Shown here: in pieces, positions 39,801-51,210 of the stretch
Layout of the letters: each line of letters begins with the position of its first letter
Numbering within the stretch: position 1 is the first letter of the stretch
Made by a program: the position numbers and the translations under genes
Notes under the pieces: generated by a model
Seen by the model: the letters and a program-made list of their open reading frames with translations, nothing else
What the model was told of the DNA's origin: nothing
Databases searched by the model: none
From: Volvox africanus
Lineage: Eukaryota > Chlorophyta > Chlorophyceae > Chlamydomonadales > Volvocaceae
DNA length: 64,000 bases
Reading direction: 5' to 3'
NCBI GenBank assembly: GCA_030268105.1
Contig: BSDZ01000004.1
Location: 5,253,001-5,317,000 of the forward strand

Positions 39801-41576
39801 AGGGGCGGGGCAGGGGAGCAAGGCAGGCGCAAGGCAGGGCCCAGGAGAGGAATGTGAAGCCCTACGAGATTCAGCCTTTCCCAACACCCCCCCTCATCCG
39901 AGCTCTTCTCTATCCGCTCAGCCCTGCTTAGCATCCGCTGCCAACTCATCCGAGTATAACAGCGGCTAACGTTTTACGCGGGTGGCTGTCAGATGAGCTG
40001 ATTGTGAGCTATTTGAATGGAAGTTGTCAACGTGGCATAACAGGGGGTCAGCAGCAGGTTGTAGGCTATAGCAGTCTTGCACCTACCAGTTTGGCACTGT
40101 GATAGACCCCCCTACCTACCCGAAACCCAAGCTGTTAACAGATGTTAGCTGTTATACGTTTATGCCAGCTGTAAGATAGGGACCTGTAAATGAGCGCACG
40201 GTGATAACAAAAGAGGTTGTTGAAGGCAGCAAAGGAATGACGGATTTAGTGCGTGGTAAACTGCCGTTGACATGCGTTGGTAACAAGTGCCAAGAGGGAT
40301 AGATACCATCCCGCTTCACTCCTTCACCGTCCCTATTACGTCCCACTAAGCTCAAACCAGCCCCTTTATTGCGCCGCAGTCTGCCCAACCCAACTCAACC
40401 ACCTCACCTTTCGCCCTGCCCCCATCCATCCGCGCAGATCCTCCCCGGCACTTGGACGTCTAAAGGCTGGGCCTTAGGCGACAATCTCTACGTCAGCTTC
40501 CGCCGCTATAGTCACACGAACGCTGATGCCGGGCTTGTGGAACTCTACCGAAACAAGATCCAGATCCACATGCATCCCAGAGCACGGGACGGATGCGAGT
40601 CGCCCGTGCTGCTTGTGAGCCTGGATGCGCCTCCCACCACCAATGCTGCCGCTGCCGCTAGCGGTAGTGACGGCTCCGGCCCCGCCAGCAGCGGCGACAG
40701 TGGCGGTGGCGGTAACACGTCCAGCGTGTGGCCCCAGCCAGGGAGTGCACTACCCCAGGATAAGGCCTCACCGCTGCTCGTGGTGCGGGTGCTTGGAATA
40801 GACGTCGACGTGGGTGTCGCGCGAGTTGCTCTGTGCAGGTACGGCTAGGAACAGCCGGCCATTGCATGGCCGGATGGCGAGGTAGCGGGCCGGAGTAGCA
40901 ATTCGAGGGTCTTATGCGCATAAGGCCTATCATGTAGCGCACTTATATCGAATCGAAAACGACGCCCGTTTTTGTTATTGCTTAATGACGCTGCGAGAGA
41001 TGTACTGCATGTGCGTTTTGGCGCGAACGAAGTAGGCCCACCATGTGTTTGAGGTCCAACGGGCAAAATGCAAAGGTTCGTGCGTTATATAATAAAGTGT
41101 TTTTGTTCACGGTTGCCGCGTGCCGGCCCTTCACACTTCCCACCTCCACACACACCATACACAAACACACACACGCGGAGAGTTCAACCCCCTTTTCTTT
41201 CCCGGGTCATTGCACTGCTTCTCGCCGGTCCTCAGAGCCGCGCAGTTTGGCCCCGAGTCGGGAGCACAGTGTACGGACGGGTTGGACAATGATTGTGACG
41301 GACAGGTGAGCTCCGTCCCGCAGCCTGGAAGGGCGGGCTTCTGCCCGAGGGGCCCGAGGGGCCCGAGGGGCCGGGGGATCAACCATTACGCCGAATGGTA
41401 AAGGTGACACTTTTGTGCATCGGGCGTAGTTCGCGACTAGACATGGTCGCTGCTGTGCCTTGTATGATTGCATTATGTATTTTTCGCTGCATTGTGCGCC
41501 CTATCTCGATTGTCAACTGCTGACAAACCCCGGAACCCCAAAATCCGATAAAATCCCGCAGGTTGATAACTGTTAG
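33822..41576 (+). CDS. Secreted M11 (gametolysin/VMP-type) zinc metalloproteinase, copy B with long HRGP rod
   Basis: Paralogue of the gene at 22817-29423. Twelve exons: 33822-34017, 34487-34710, 35054-36889, 37102-37222, 37430-37524, 37977-38121, 38726-38784, 39005-39158, 39553-39611, 40438-40838, 41236-41305 and 41562-41576. The model gives 1124 residues. I chose the ATG at 33822 because it gives a clean signal peptide (MLFFKLLALIFICDGACF); an upstream in-frame ATG exists at 33753. Exons 1-2 encode a propeptide-like region (NVTYACNVTGDYLVVEG) with a Gln run and many N-glycosylation sequons. Exon 3 is a 612-residue Ser/Pro-rich rod running into LVLGVDLCGRVSGANMTL, the start of the M11 domain. 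The zinc motif is HEMGHNLGLKH (H880, E881, H884, H890), followed by EYGDGSCPMG (M910). The tail CTDGLDNDCDGQ-VDNC ends in a 15-nt exon. Catalytic exon lengths and phases largely match copy A (121, 59, 59, 70, 15 nt identical). Cell-wall/ECM remodelling is inferred from the family. Confidence 0.93.
35590..35775 (+). repeat. 24-bp tandem array encoding (SPPPPPPP)n
   Basis: Eight near-perfect copies of a 24-bp unit of almost only C and T, each carrying one CAG interruption. The frame used by the metalloproteinase reads one Ser and seven Pro per unit, the classic pattern for arabinosylated polyproline-II rods of volvocine hydroxyproline-rich glycoproteins. Copies are nearly identical at the base level, so the array is recent or homogenised. 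The other frames are also stop-free and give SPSQPP or Gly/Glu repeats, which explains several long open frames on both strands here. Confidence 0.95.
36428..36537 (+). repeat. 21-bp tandem array encoding PPQPTYP-type heptads
   Basis: About five copies of a 21-bp unit resembling CCACCGCAGCCTACCTACCCG, in frame in exon 3 of the copy B metalloproteinase, giving PPQPTSP then PPQPTYP. It differs in composition from the SP7 array upstream. The last copies are nearly identical in sequence. Tyr within Pro-rich repeats is a potential cross-linking residue in extensin-like proteins (family knowledge). Confidence 0.85.
38631..38692 (+). repeat. Intronic microsatellite (GTCC/GTCT)n followed by (GCCC)n
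   Basis: A tetranucleotide tract (ccgtccgtctgtccgtctg..., then gcccgcccgcc) ends about 33 nt before the acceptor of the exon carrying the HEMGHNLGLKH zinc motif. It gives the intron a long pyrimidine-biased stretch near its 3' end and should vary in length between individuals. Confidence 0.85.
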
Positions 41577-43002
41577 GAGTCAAACGATGAAGCAATATCG
41601 AATGTGTTTAAACATGTGATGCCCATGTCGATGGGAATGTCCGAGCGTCGCAAATAAATCGGCGGGTAGGACGAGCTAGATGAGTTTTACGCGGCCCCAC
41701 CCGGTGCGTAATGGTCCGGACGAACGTAGCTGCAGCTGTGTTAACATAGTTTGATTCCTGATAACCTTACATTTTCCTGGCGCCCTTTTCCTGGCGCCCT
41801 TTTGCGGCCTTCAATCTGACGCGATTTCAATGCGCGTCAGCGATTTGCCATGTTGTGCATCGCCATCTTCTTTGCTATCTACAAGCAGACATTCCTCCAA
41901 CGTTTACGGGCGGCGTTAGGCTTGTCGATTGTTACGTTATATGCATATCGCTCTGGCGGGCGATCACGTCGTAGGAGCGGTCCCGCAGAGTTTCCCGGTT
42001 TTAAGCTAGGATATGCCGCTAATGTAGTGCAAGCCGCTTCCCTTAGGTCAGCTGAAAACCTCACATGAAGCCGTCGACCTGTTCGACCGTGTCTTCGTAT
42101 TCGACTGGCATAGCTAGGAGGGCGGCGGTAAGCGGAAGCGATGGTGTGCAGTACGCAACTATATTCGTATACTCACGGAAATTCGCCACCTCATTACAAA
42201 TGCAGAGATGGTAACCAAGGCAGAGATGACCTGGTGTTGCAAACAGGTTGCATACATGGTGCTTTGCGCATGGGAGTGAGTTATGTGCATAACGTTACAC
42301 GATGCGGTGCGCATGCCGTTTGCGCATGACCTCCTTGCCCATTCTTGTTTTGTTTTGTTTTGACGAGCCTACAGAAGACCGTACCTGCCCCGATTGCTCC
42401 GATCTCCCATGGGGTGTGAACTTTGAAGCTTGCACCAGCGCATGAAAGCAGCAGGCGTTGTAGCAGGTATCGAAGCAGGCGAGCGTTGTAGCAGGTGTCG
42501 TAGGAGGCGTTCACAATATGTATATGTGTGAGCTGAACTAAAACTAGCTTTGCAGATAAGAAAGTTTGGGCATCATTGCTTCCGTGTCTATCGTGTTGGT
42601 GCGATGGCAGCGTCAATGACATTCAACTCCAAGTGACAAGTAATAGAGTTAGTGTGTATGCAGCTGGCAAGGCAGGCAGCAAGGTGGTTTGCAGACGGCT
42701 AAAATTTGGGTGCAGTGGTGTGGCAGTGGTAGGCAGGGCTCCGTTCCCTTGTCAGAATTTGCTTCCTCTCTCTGTCTCTCTTTACCTACGTCTCTTCTTG
42801 TTTTCCTTTTTGTGGCAATCAGCAGCTTGTACCTTTGCTGTTCTCAAGTGTTTGCTGGTCAGTAGACGTGACTTTTGCTCCCCAGGAGTCCGTTTCGCTT
42901 TCCCGCCCTCCCGCCCTTTTTCGTTGTCATATGGTTCTATTTAAGGCTTTCGGCGTCTGATTAACGTTTTGGCTGTGTCTCTCTGCGCTGGTGTTTGTGT
43001 AT

Positions 43003-43034
43003 TTGTGCGGGCTGAGTAGCCGCAGCCCGCACAA
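43003..43034. repeat. 12-bp stem inverted repeat with 8-nt loop
   Basis: TTGTGCGGGCTG is followed 8 nt later by its exact reverse complement CAGCCCGCACAA. It sits in intergenic DNA with no adjacent T-run or gene end on either strand, so its role is unknown. Confidence 0.8.
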
Positions 43035-44701
43035 GCTATTTGTGTCCTTCTGGGTCAGGCCAGACGACGCGTGCGGCTTCTAGCGGGAACGGGCCGAACA
43101 CCCAGTTTGCCGGTTCCTTATTTTACAACTTCCAGTGGGTCAAGACTTTGGGGCTCGCGGCTCTTGTTCATTGAAGGTGGAGGATGTTACCCTAGCCTGG
43201 ATGGAAGAACGAAAGGCGCACTGGATTAGCGCACGCTAATATGCGGACTGTAACCAGCCATCGAAATAGTCCTGGATTCTCCTATCTTGTCATGGTTACT
43301 TCTTGGGTGAATATTTCCCGTCGAGACTCTAACAGCTATGGTCCGGGATATCTGTCTATTACCCGCTAACCCTGAAATGAAGTGGGTGGCTATGGTGGTT
43401 AAATGAAGCGCTGCTGCAGGTTCTTAAAAAAACCTAATAATGGCTTCAACAATGTCTTTAACGGAAGGCGACTGGTTGATGAGTTAATGGGCGTCGATGA
43501 GATTTAAAAGAAGTTGCCATTTCAAGCCCTGAGTTTAGGTTTGGACCATCACGCCCCCTTCCGTACGTCTCCGGCTGAGCTGCTGTCGAGCTGGCAGCAC
43601 TCATTCGTGGGCAATTCTTTATTCCGAAGATGTTCCAGGTCTCTTAGCAACGGGGCTTGATAGGCGCTCTTTCGTTGCATGCTCGGAAAGGTTGTGCATG
43701 GCGACTTGGTGATGAATCTTAATTGAGATTGTTCATGAAATATGGCTCTTTGCAAGAACACAGAGTTTGGCAATATATAAGGCAAATATGGTATAATCGC
43801 ACACGTTTTCGCGCCCAGGCCCAAAAATCTTTGCGCCCAAAATATGGCGCCTAGAGTTGTAACCCTTCACGTGATAGACGACGCTGTGAACTTGAGCATA
43901 TTAGGCCACGTACGAAGGGCAGTTAAAGGGATGAATCAAATGACTGAGCGCGAGCAGGTTAAAACAGCATCGGTTTCGTCCGTCCTTGTTTTCTGTTGAG
44001 CACCGATCGTCTCTGAAGCCTGCCAAAGTCACATAACGCGCATTCATTTTGTTATTTAACGTTAAATCGCTTTTGCGTCTTTTCAATGGTCTTTCCCTCA
44101 AATGCCCCGATTTAGATATCGGTCCGTTGCCCAATTAGGTCAAGTGACCAGACACTGTCAATATGTCTTAACAATCAACACCTCACGCCGGACAGAAACG
44201 AGCTTCATCGCCACCAGTCCCTGGCCCCTTCCGATCCCCGGTGCCTTCCCGGGCCGGTCCACAGAGGGCGAAAGAGAGAGGCTTCACTTCACCACAGCGA
44301 CCCCGCCGTTACTCCGAAACTCTCGCTTCAATAACATCAAGGGCTCGGAACCCCGGCGGTCCGAAATGCGTAATATATTTCTAACTACATCGCTGCGTGA
44401 TGCTCTCCACAGCCTGCGAGGTCAAACACCAAAGACCAGTGTTGCCACGTCGCTCAATCCCGATCAGAACTTGGGACCATCATTCGCGAGGAAGCACGCA
44501 GCTCCGAAACCTAGCGGGTCCCTACGCCCGGAAACCCTTTACGCCCATACCTCACACCTCACTCACACAATGCGGCGGTCACAACAGGAGGAGCAGCAGT
44601 CGCAGCACGCGTCACGAATCCTCGTTCAGAAAAACCCATCACGTGTAGGACAGGCAACCTTTACCCTGATGTGTTCCCGCCGCCTTTCAGGCCGCCGGCA
44701 T

Positions 44702-44706
44702 TTACA
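44702..44706 (-). promoter_or_regulatory. Candidate TGTAA poly(A) signal of PYRR
   Basis: TGTAA on the minus strand, about 830 nt downstream of the PYRR stop codon. TGTAA is the usual volvocine poly(A) motif. A 5-mer occurs often by chance, so the assignment is weak. Confidence 0.3.
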
Positions 44707-45535
44707 CTTCACACATCATCTAATCTGACCTGTTCCACCTCGACGCCGTGGCCACGTCCGCCAGGCCAACCCCAGACTCTCAGTACGGAGGTACTCCGAG
44801 CTGTGACCCCAGCCGCGGGTCTAAGGTCTACCTTTGACGACCCAGGCTCACGTCCCACCGGACTCAACCCTCATCAAGGCCGACTGGTTGATAGCCCTCG
44901 TCCCCCCCCACCGGTCTCTGATCATGTACTCTGTACTCTCTACGCGTGGTATGAGCACGCGGATCCGCACGTAGACGCAGGTTTCAAACACCCAAAGATC
45001 CACCCGCGCAAAATAATCCTTTACGTTTACTCTCTCTCTCTCCTCCCTCTCCCCCTCTCTCCCTCGCTAAGGGGAACTTATACCTCATCACACGCAACCA
45101 GCGGCTTAAATTTTCTACATATACTCTCACATGCACGCGCCAAACAAGGTCTGACCCGCTCCCCCTTCCCCACACGCCCATACACGCTCAACACGCCCAT
45201 GCCTACCCACGCACAACACGGACGAGCGCTGTGCCCCAAATGAATCCGCCGGCATAACCTGATAGGTACGCGTTAGGGACCTCGCAAAGGGGAGGACGGA
45301 GACTGCCTCAAAACGAAGCGTCCTGCGTCTCAGAACCCAAGTTGTACGGCTTCGACGGGACTTCTGGAAAAGGAGGATTCCTGCAGTAGCGCCAAGAATC
45401 GCGGGTCCACGAACAATCGCAATTATGGCAATTGCAGCAGTAGCAAGTTCGTCCGAAGCCGCTGCTTCAGCCGCCACATTCAAGTCGAACGCAGAGGCAG
45501 CAGTAACAGCCAGCCATCTGCTCATTTTCCTCCGT

Positions 45536-48500
45536 TCAACCTCTGGAAGCCGGCGCCGCCGCGCTCGCTGCCGCCTGCGCCGCTAGTGGGTCGTTAAGAT
45601 GCCAGGTGTGCTCAGAGCTGCAGCTCACCGCGTTGGACTCCTCTAGAAGCTCGTCCCGGACCTGTACGGAATCGACGAATCAGCAGTACGTTTATGCCAG
45701 GAAAGAATAGGAAGCACCAAACCACTTGGCTCAGTACATCTTGAGATCCTGAGAAAAGCAAGATCAGAAGCGTAAATGCATGACATGATACAAAAGATAT
45801 GACACAAAGACGGCGACGAAGTGCATGGCTGAGGAGGCGGCATGATGGTCAAACATGGAGAAGCGGCTGTATTGTATGGAAGGGCAAGGATAGGAACTGG
45901 GACTCCTCTGGGACTCCTATGTCGTCCGGACGGACCGAATGCTACGTACGTCATATGAGGAAGGGAGGACACGACAGCAGCGAAATCAGGTCCGGACGGC
46001 AAAGGCTGTCGAAGTTGGATATGGACGTCACACACATCGCCATAACCTTCAAATGCGCTCTTTTATCCAAGACCCCAAAAACGCTCCCCATGTGTCACCC
46101 TCCACACCCTCGTCCCTTCCAGAGCCGTTTGGCCCGGTGGGAATCCAGTGCAATCCGCAACACCTGCCACACACCTGCATCAGCAACCGACCGAGCTTAT
46201 TCTGCCCGGTGCGCTCGTACCCCGCCCCCCAGTAGTAATCGTTGGGACTGGCTTCGACGAGTTCGTAGCACATTACGCCGCCGCCTGTGGCGGAACCGCC
46301 GCAAGGCAGCGGCGTTAGCCCTGCCATCGCTGACACGCCATTTGATGGCGCTGATGCTACCGATGGGGATAAGGATGATGCAGACGAAACGCCAGCCGTG
46401 GCCAGCAGCATTGCTCGAGGCCCCGGATGCGCCAAGAACTTAGCTCGCAAGGCGGCCAGCATGAAAGCGACCTTGGCTGTAGCCCAGTCCCGGCGCACTA
46501 GTTCCGGTCGGGTGCGTTCCGTACGACGGCCAATGCGCGCGGCTTCCTCCGGTGACGGCGCCGCCGCGATGGCCTCCATTACTGTCGTCGCGTCAGGAAG
46601 GTGTCCTCCCGAAAACTTGTGTGCCTGATAGTAATGCTCTACGCTAGCCCATCGCCGGGTGGCAACGGCGCCGTTGCCGCCGCGGCCGCCGCATCCATCG
46701 CCACTACCATCAACACGTCCGCCATCACTAGTACTACTGCTGGCCCCACTTCTAATCCTGTCCTCAACTACACCGTTACTGCTATAGCTGCTCTCCGCTC
46801 CATTACTATGGGGTGCGCCGGCTTGGTTGGTATTGAAGCTGCTCGAGCTGCTGCCGCCAGTACTGGCGTCGCTGGTGGCGACATCGGCACCTTCCAGGTC
46901 TGCCGGCATCTGAAGCTCGACGGGCATTGTGATTGGATGCGGCGAGAAGTTTGAAAGAGCACCCCACTGGTCCCAGGCTTTGTAAAACGCGACCGACCGG
47001 CTCTGGGGGGACCCGGGCCCTCGCCGTCGCTTGGCGGCGATCGATAGACCTGCCTTGCTGCCGCTTGCCGCCGCCGCCGCCGCCGCCACACTTGGTCCGC
47101 CGTCAGGGGGGGATGCGCCAGCCTTCTTACCTGGCGCCGCCGGAAGATGTACGGAAGGCTCGGCGGCAGCGTCGGCTGCCGTTTCCTCGTCTGCCGCCTC
47201 CAGAGTAGCTTCCAACGCCCAAGGACCGCCGCTGGAGGGCATGTAGCCGGTGATCATCAAGTCGGGTCCCACCTGCGATGATTCGCACACACATGGACAC
47301 AAATACACACACATACACACGCACATATACGCACAGAATTCTGATGAGTTATGACCTTGATTCCCGTTCTGTCTCTTCCTCGTTCTAAACGCATTTAAGT
47401 ACACAAACATGCAAAGCGGGAACAAGGTGGAGAAGTTACGCTTTAAGATAGTGGAAGCAGGATTGGAGGCAAGATTGGAGGCACTGTCCCCAACAATCTG
47501 GCCTGCAAAAAGCTGGGCGTCAACCCAGTGCCCCTTCCTGAATTGCCACACCCGCTTGAATTCCTCCGCCCACAAGCATACCTGTGACCAGGCCGTATCT
47601 ACCAGTTCCACCGCCTGGGTCATCTCCACAAACCCCAGCTCGCCCACGGGGGTGGGGGCACGCACGCCGCCAATGATCTTGGGCGCAACGAAGGCCATCA
47701 CCTGCCACCAGCGACCAGATCTAGGTATAAGCACACGTATACTCCGGGAAGGAATGGCCAAGCGAACCAGGAGGGACACCAAATGTGCACGGAGCCGGTG
47801 GTGCTGGTGCCCTTAGTTCGGACTCCTACTAGGCCCCCTGGTGGGTCTGGAATCGCGTTCCTCGGCGGCAGTTCACCCACCTTGTGCACTACACCCGACG
47901 CGATGGTGGGTGCAGCCAGCGTGCCGCCGCACTCCCAGAAACACTGCAGAAAGCCGCGCTCTTGGCAGTAGTCAGCCACCGACTCGGGTGTCAAGAAGTC
48001 GAACTCCACCACCTCCACACCCGCGGACCGCAGCGCAGCCTGGAAGCGAGTGCGTGCACCGCGCTGAGTCAGGACGATGGTGGGTGCAAGCGTGACGTCC
48101 CAAAGATTTGCGTCCTGAAAGCGGGCGGGCGGTAAGGGGGCCGGGGGGGTTTAGGGGGATGGGAGGGAGGGAGCTGGTGAGGAAAAAATGGCTTGTCGTC
48201 GTCCGGGACACGGAGGGTCTGTTTCTCCGCGTCGTCTCCGCTTTGGATCCCAGGGAGCGGACCTGCTGTGCTGGCCGGAACTGTGCTGTGCTGTGCTGTG
48301 CTGGCCGGAGCCGGCACTTTGCTGCGCCTAGGATGAAGCGCAGAGCCGTCAACAGGCGGACCAGCATCCGTCGCTTCATCCCTCCTGCTCACATGGAATG
48401 ATCCCACATGCCCACAAATGGTTCTCCCATGAGACCTTGCAGAAGTTGGCAATCCGCGTCTCCCCTCACTCACCCACAAAAACCCACGAAAATCCCCTTC

Positions 48501-50853
48501 GTTGCTTTCGATTCCCGTCCAGTTTGGCACTGTTAGTAAGAAAGTGTGATATCCTGGAATGGATGAGCCAAGACGTTGGCCCCTGGCCCACCTCTGGGAG
48601 GTCCAGAGTCCGAGACATGACGATGCGCACGGGCGTGTGACCGCCCTCCCGCCGGGTAGTGAGCCGCGGGTTGTCCCGCCGCACCGTGTTGCCACCCACA
48701 ATTACCGCGTCTGAGCGGGCGCGCGTTTCGAACACCAGCGCTCTGCGATGAAAGCCGCAAGGTGCGAGCTGGCATCAGAAAAGCAACGAAGAAAGGGATA
48801 GCAAACGAGGAACGCAGCCGGCGGGCGGGCTTGGGAATCGGTAACCAAACCGCCCAATTAACCCCGCCCATCCTCAACCCCTTGTCCTTGCCCTTGCCCT
48901 TCGCTATGCCTTTGCCCAGATGTGTTATCTCAAAACCTTCCATTAAAGCGTCCTTATTGTTTTCAATGGTCACTCGGTGTGGATCCCAACCGTTGTCGGT
49001 TCTAACCGGTTCTTGTTGAAACTGAAGCTCCATTTCCGTGCCACACGACCTGCTGAGCCCATCGACCTCTCCTCTCCGTACCTGCTCTGTGGACTCGACA
49101 CCCACGCGCTGTGCCCCAAGTTGGTCGCGATCTTTCCGTCCAGGGTCATCGCGTACTTGAGCACACCCAACGGCCTCCGCAGCACAGCCCGGTGAAGCAA
49201 AGCCTCGTTCGCGGAAAGGCAGGACGTCATGGCACCGTAAGCCGCCGCTGCGGCAGCGGCCGTTGCACTATCACTGTCGAAGCTGCCGCTGCCGCCGGTA
49301 AGGGCCGCCGCTGCAGCGGAGGCGGAAGTAAGGCCATTTCGGCCGATGGCGAGCTCGTCCGCAAGCACGTCTGCAATGTACGGTGGCAGCCAGCGCGCAG
49401 CAGGTCGGCATCAGGTCGGGACTCAGACCTAAGTTATTCACGTGCCGCAGGTTCCCCAAGGACATCGCCCTTACCCAGCCGGCGCGCCAAGGACAACAAA
49501 CAACCTTTTCGCGCCTGGCGCTGCCTGGCGCGTTACACGAGAAAGCCAAGGAGCGGTCAGCTCAACCTGAAAACAGCTCGACTTCGTATCCATCTCACCA
49601 ACAGGACTACCGCGTGCAAGCTCATGTAGGAGGCTGCCGCCAGACTCAGCGCCGCCAGGGCTGGCTGTGCCGTACAGGCGCCTGCATTTACTCTGTACGG
49701 CTTGCTTCCCCGACCCCATTGCACTAGGAAGCGCGTATGCTTTCAAACCGTTATTCGTCTTGGTCGATCCAGATTTATTTTTCGATTTTCCGATGCAAAT
49801 TAATGTTCTTACTTGCCTCCATCCGCTCCCCACCCCAGGAGTCACCGGCTCCTGTTGTCCTCAATGGCTAAGGCCCCCCCTCCTGGCAGTACTCAGTTGT
49901 GTTGGAGAGGGCCCCCCTCCTGGCAGTACCTGGAGTCACCAGTTATGTTGCTACCAGTCCAGACTTCCTCTCCACGCAAATAGCATTGGCTGAGTGCAAA
50001 CCTGACAATCAATATCCCCGCCTCACCCACGGTCAGGCCCGCAGCCCGCAACATCGTGATGGCCCGACTCCTCAGGTGCCTCAGCGGGTGGCGAAGTCCC
50101 ACCACCGCCCGCGACACGCCTCCGCGCACCAGTGCATCCACTGCTGCTGCCTCCCCGTGGCAGTCGCCGCTTTCCAGGTTCAGATATGCGGTGGCGCCGC
50201 GCGCTGCGGGGCCGGCAGCTGACACGGCCTGGACCTCCGCAGACGTAGTACCCTGTATAAGCGGCAGTCAGGCCCCTTACTTGAAACGACATACAGCTGT
50301 ATACGGTGATCCCACGCACCGGCCTGTATGAACCTGCTGAGCTGATTGAAAAACTTGGCACCAACTAAGCAACACTGCCACATGCCCAGGTACAGTCTGG
50401 AAGCCGCGCGCTTAGGGCTACCGCATACCGTAGATTACGACGCCGCTGCCGAGCACCCCGTCGTCCCCGCCCGCGGTCATCACCACCCAGACCTACAACA
50501 AGTAGTCCTCCAGGCCTCCAACCCCCACCCCCTACCCAGCCACCCGCCATCCAACCTTTACGGTTATTTTTTGCTTGTTTCTTCATCACCAGCACCAGAA
50601 TTCCTTTATTCGTCTTACCCCACCTACTCAGGCTTGTTGGAGCACCTGTAGGCTCGTCGAATGACAAGTCTGCATCTCTTCCCAACCCTCCCCGACTTGT
50701 CCCCAACCAGCACAGCGCACCTGCGCCCGCTGAAATGCCGCCGCTGTCCTCCGCCCGTCCGGCCCCACCAGCACGCAGGCCATGTTGGGGTGTGGCTGGG
50801 TGACGCCTATGTCGAAGGCATTGATGGTGGAGTGCATTTGGAAATTCAGGAAA
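45536..50853 (-). CDS. PYRR: Plant-type pyrimidine reductase of riboflavin synthesis (PYRR/PHS1), N-terminus unresolved
   Basis: Catalyses the NADPH-dependent reduction of the ribosylamino-pyrimidine in riboflavin synthesis, normally in the plastid. Exons in transcript order: 50853-50721, 50252-50027, 49370-49082, 48742-48592, 48114-47881, 47701-47582, 47272-46175 and 45661-45536. All junctions are in phase and give about 791 residues. The deaminase-like domain has QPHPNMACVLVGPDG and then TTSAEVQAV, where active deaminases have HAE; the CxxC region reads ESGDCHGE, so zinc ligands are lost as in plant PYRR. The reductase domain has LKYAMTLDGKIATNLGHSAW, SDAVIVGGNTVRRDNPRLT, WECGGTLAA and AFVAPKIIGG. 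The C-terminal NADAR domain has FYKAWDQWGALSNFSPHPI, SVEHYYQAHKF and ELVEASPNDYYWGAG. Low-complexity insertions interrupt both the reductase entry and the NADAR domain. A transit peptide must lie upstream. The open frame at 51538-51822 (-) could supply it, but I could not prove the splice. Confidence 0.93.
48281..48303 (+). repeat. Intronic (CTGTG)n pentanucleotide tract
   Basis: About four and a half copies of ctgtg, in an intron of the minus-strand PYRR gene between exons ending at 48592 and starting at 48114. The motif ctggccgga flanks it on both sides, suggesting expansion by slippage within a larger duplicated unit. Confidence 0.75.
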
Positions 50854-51171
50854 CTTAAGAATGTAGGTGGGGAAACGAGTGCGGAATACGGACAGGGCCC
50901 GGAGGGTAACCGGGGAAAAGAACCCACACCCCGGTGATCCACACAGTGAAGTGTTTGGGGTGAAAAGGCTGTGTGCGACGAATGGATTCGCTGACAGAAG
51001 TGGCAGCAGGCCACTGTCCATCGGTCTGGAGTCCGGCAGTAGCGCTAGGCACTTACGGCCAAGAAAGGCAATGCTAGCCTGAGGCCCCAGAGGATGGAGG
51101 GAAACCGGCGATGTGGGCAGACGGTTGGGTCGGGGAGCCGGGGGCCATTTCCCCAGTCCCTCCCCAAAAAG

Positions 51172-51210
51172 CAGCAGCAACAACAGCTGCTGGGTCTGTT
51201 GTTGCTGCTG
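51172..51210. repeat. 15-bp perfect hairpin followed by a GGGGCT array
   Basis: CAGCAGCAACAACAG is followed after a 9-nt spacer by its exact reverse complement CTGTTGTTGCTGCTG. Directly to the right, four or five copies of GGGGCT/GGGGCC run to about 51240. The site lies upstream of the first resolved PYRR exon, so it may be in its 5' UTR, in a first intron, or intergenic. Confidence 0.8.

Larger units (their letters stand above)
41577..45535. other. Intergenic between convergent metalloproteinase B and PYRR genes
   Basis: No supported gene. The right part (about 44.7-45.5 kb) should be the 3' UTR of the minus-strand PYRR gene; a minus-strand TGTAA (TTACA at 44702-44706) lies about 830 nt past its stop. 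The open frames on the plus strand at 44.1-45.2 kb lie opposite that UTR and show no conserved motif. A short hairpin is at 43003-43034. A decamer-scale direct repeat (cctggcgcccttttcctggcgccctttt) occurs near 41777. Confidence 0.45.

Noticed and set aside
44102..45243. Two plus-strand frames of about 200 codons
   Set aside because: They lie opposite the 3' UTR of PYRR, have no recognisable motif, and look like random Pro/Ser/Thr/Arg frames from a C-rich strand.
45127..45525. Minus-strand frame starting just after the PYRR stop
   Set aside because: It has an Ala-rich hydrophobic start, but it lies in the expected 3' UTR and has no conserved features or separate promoter.
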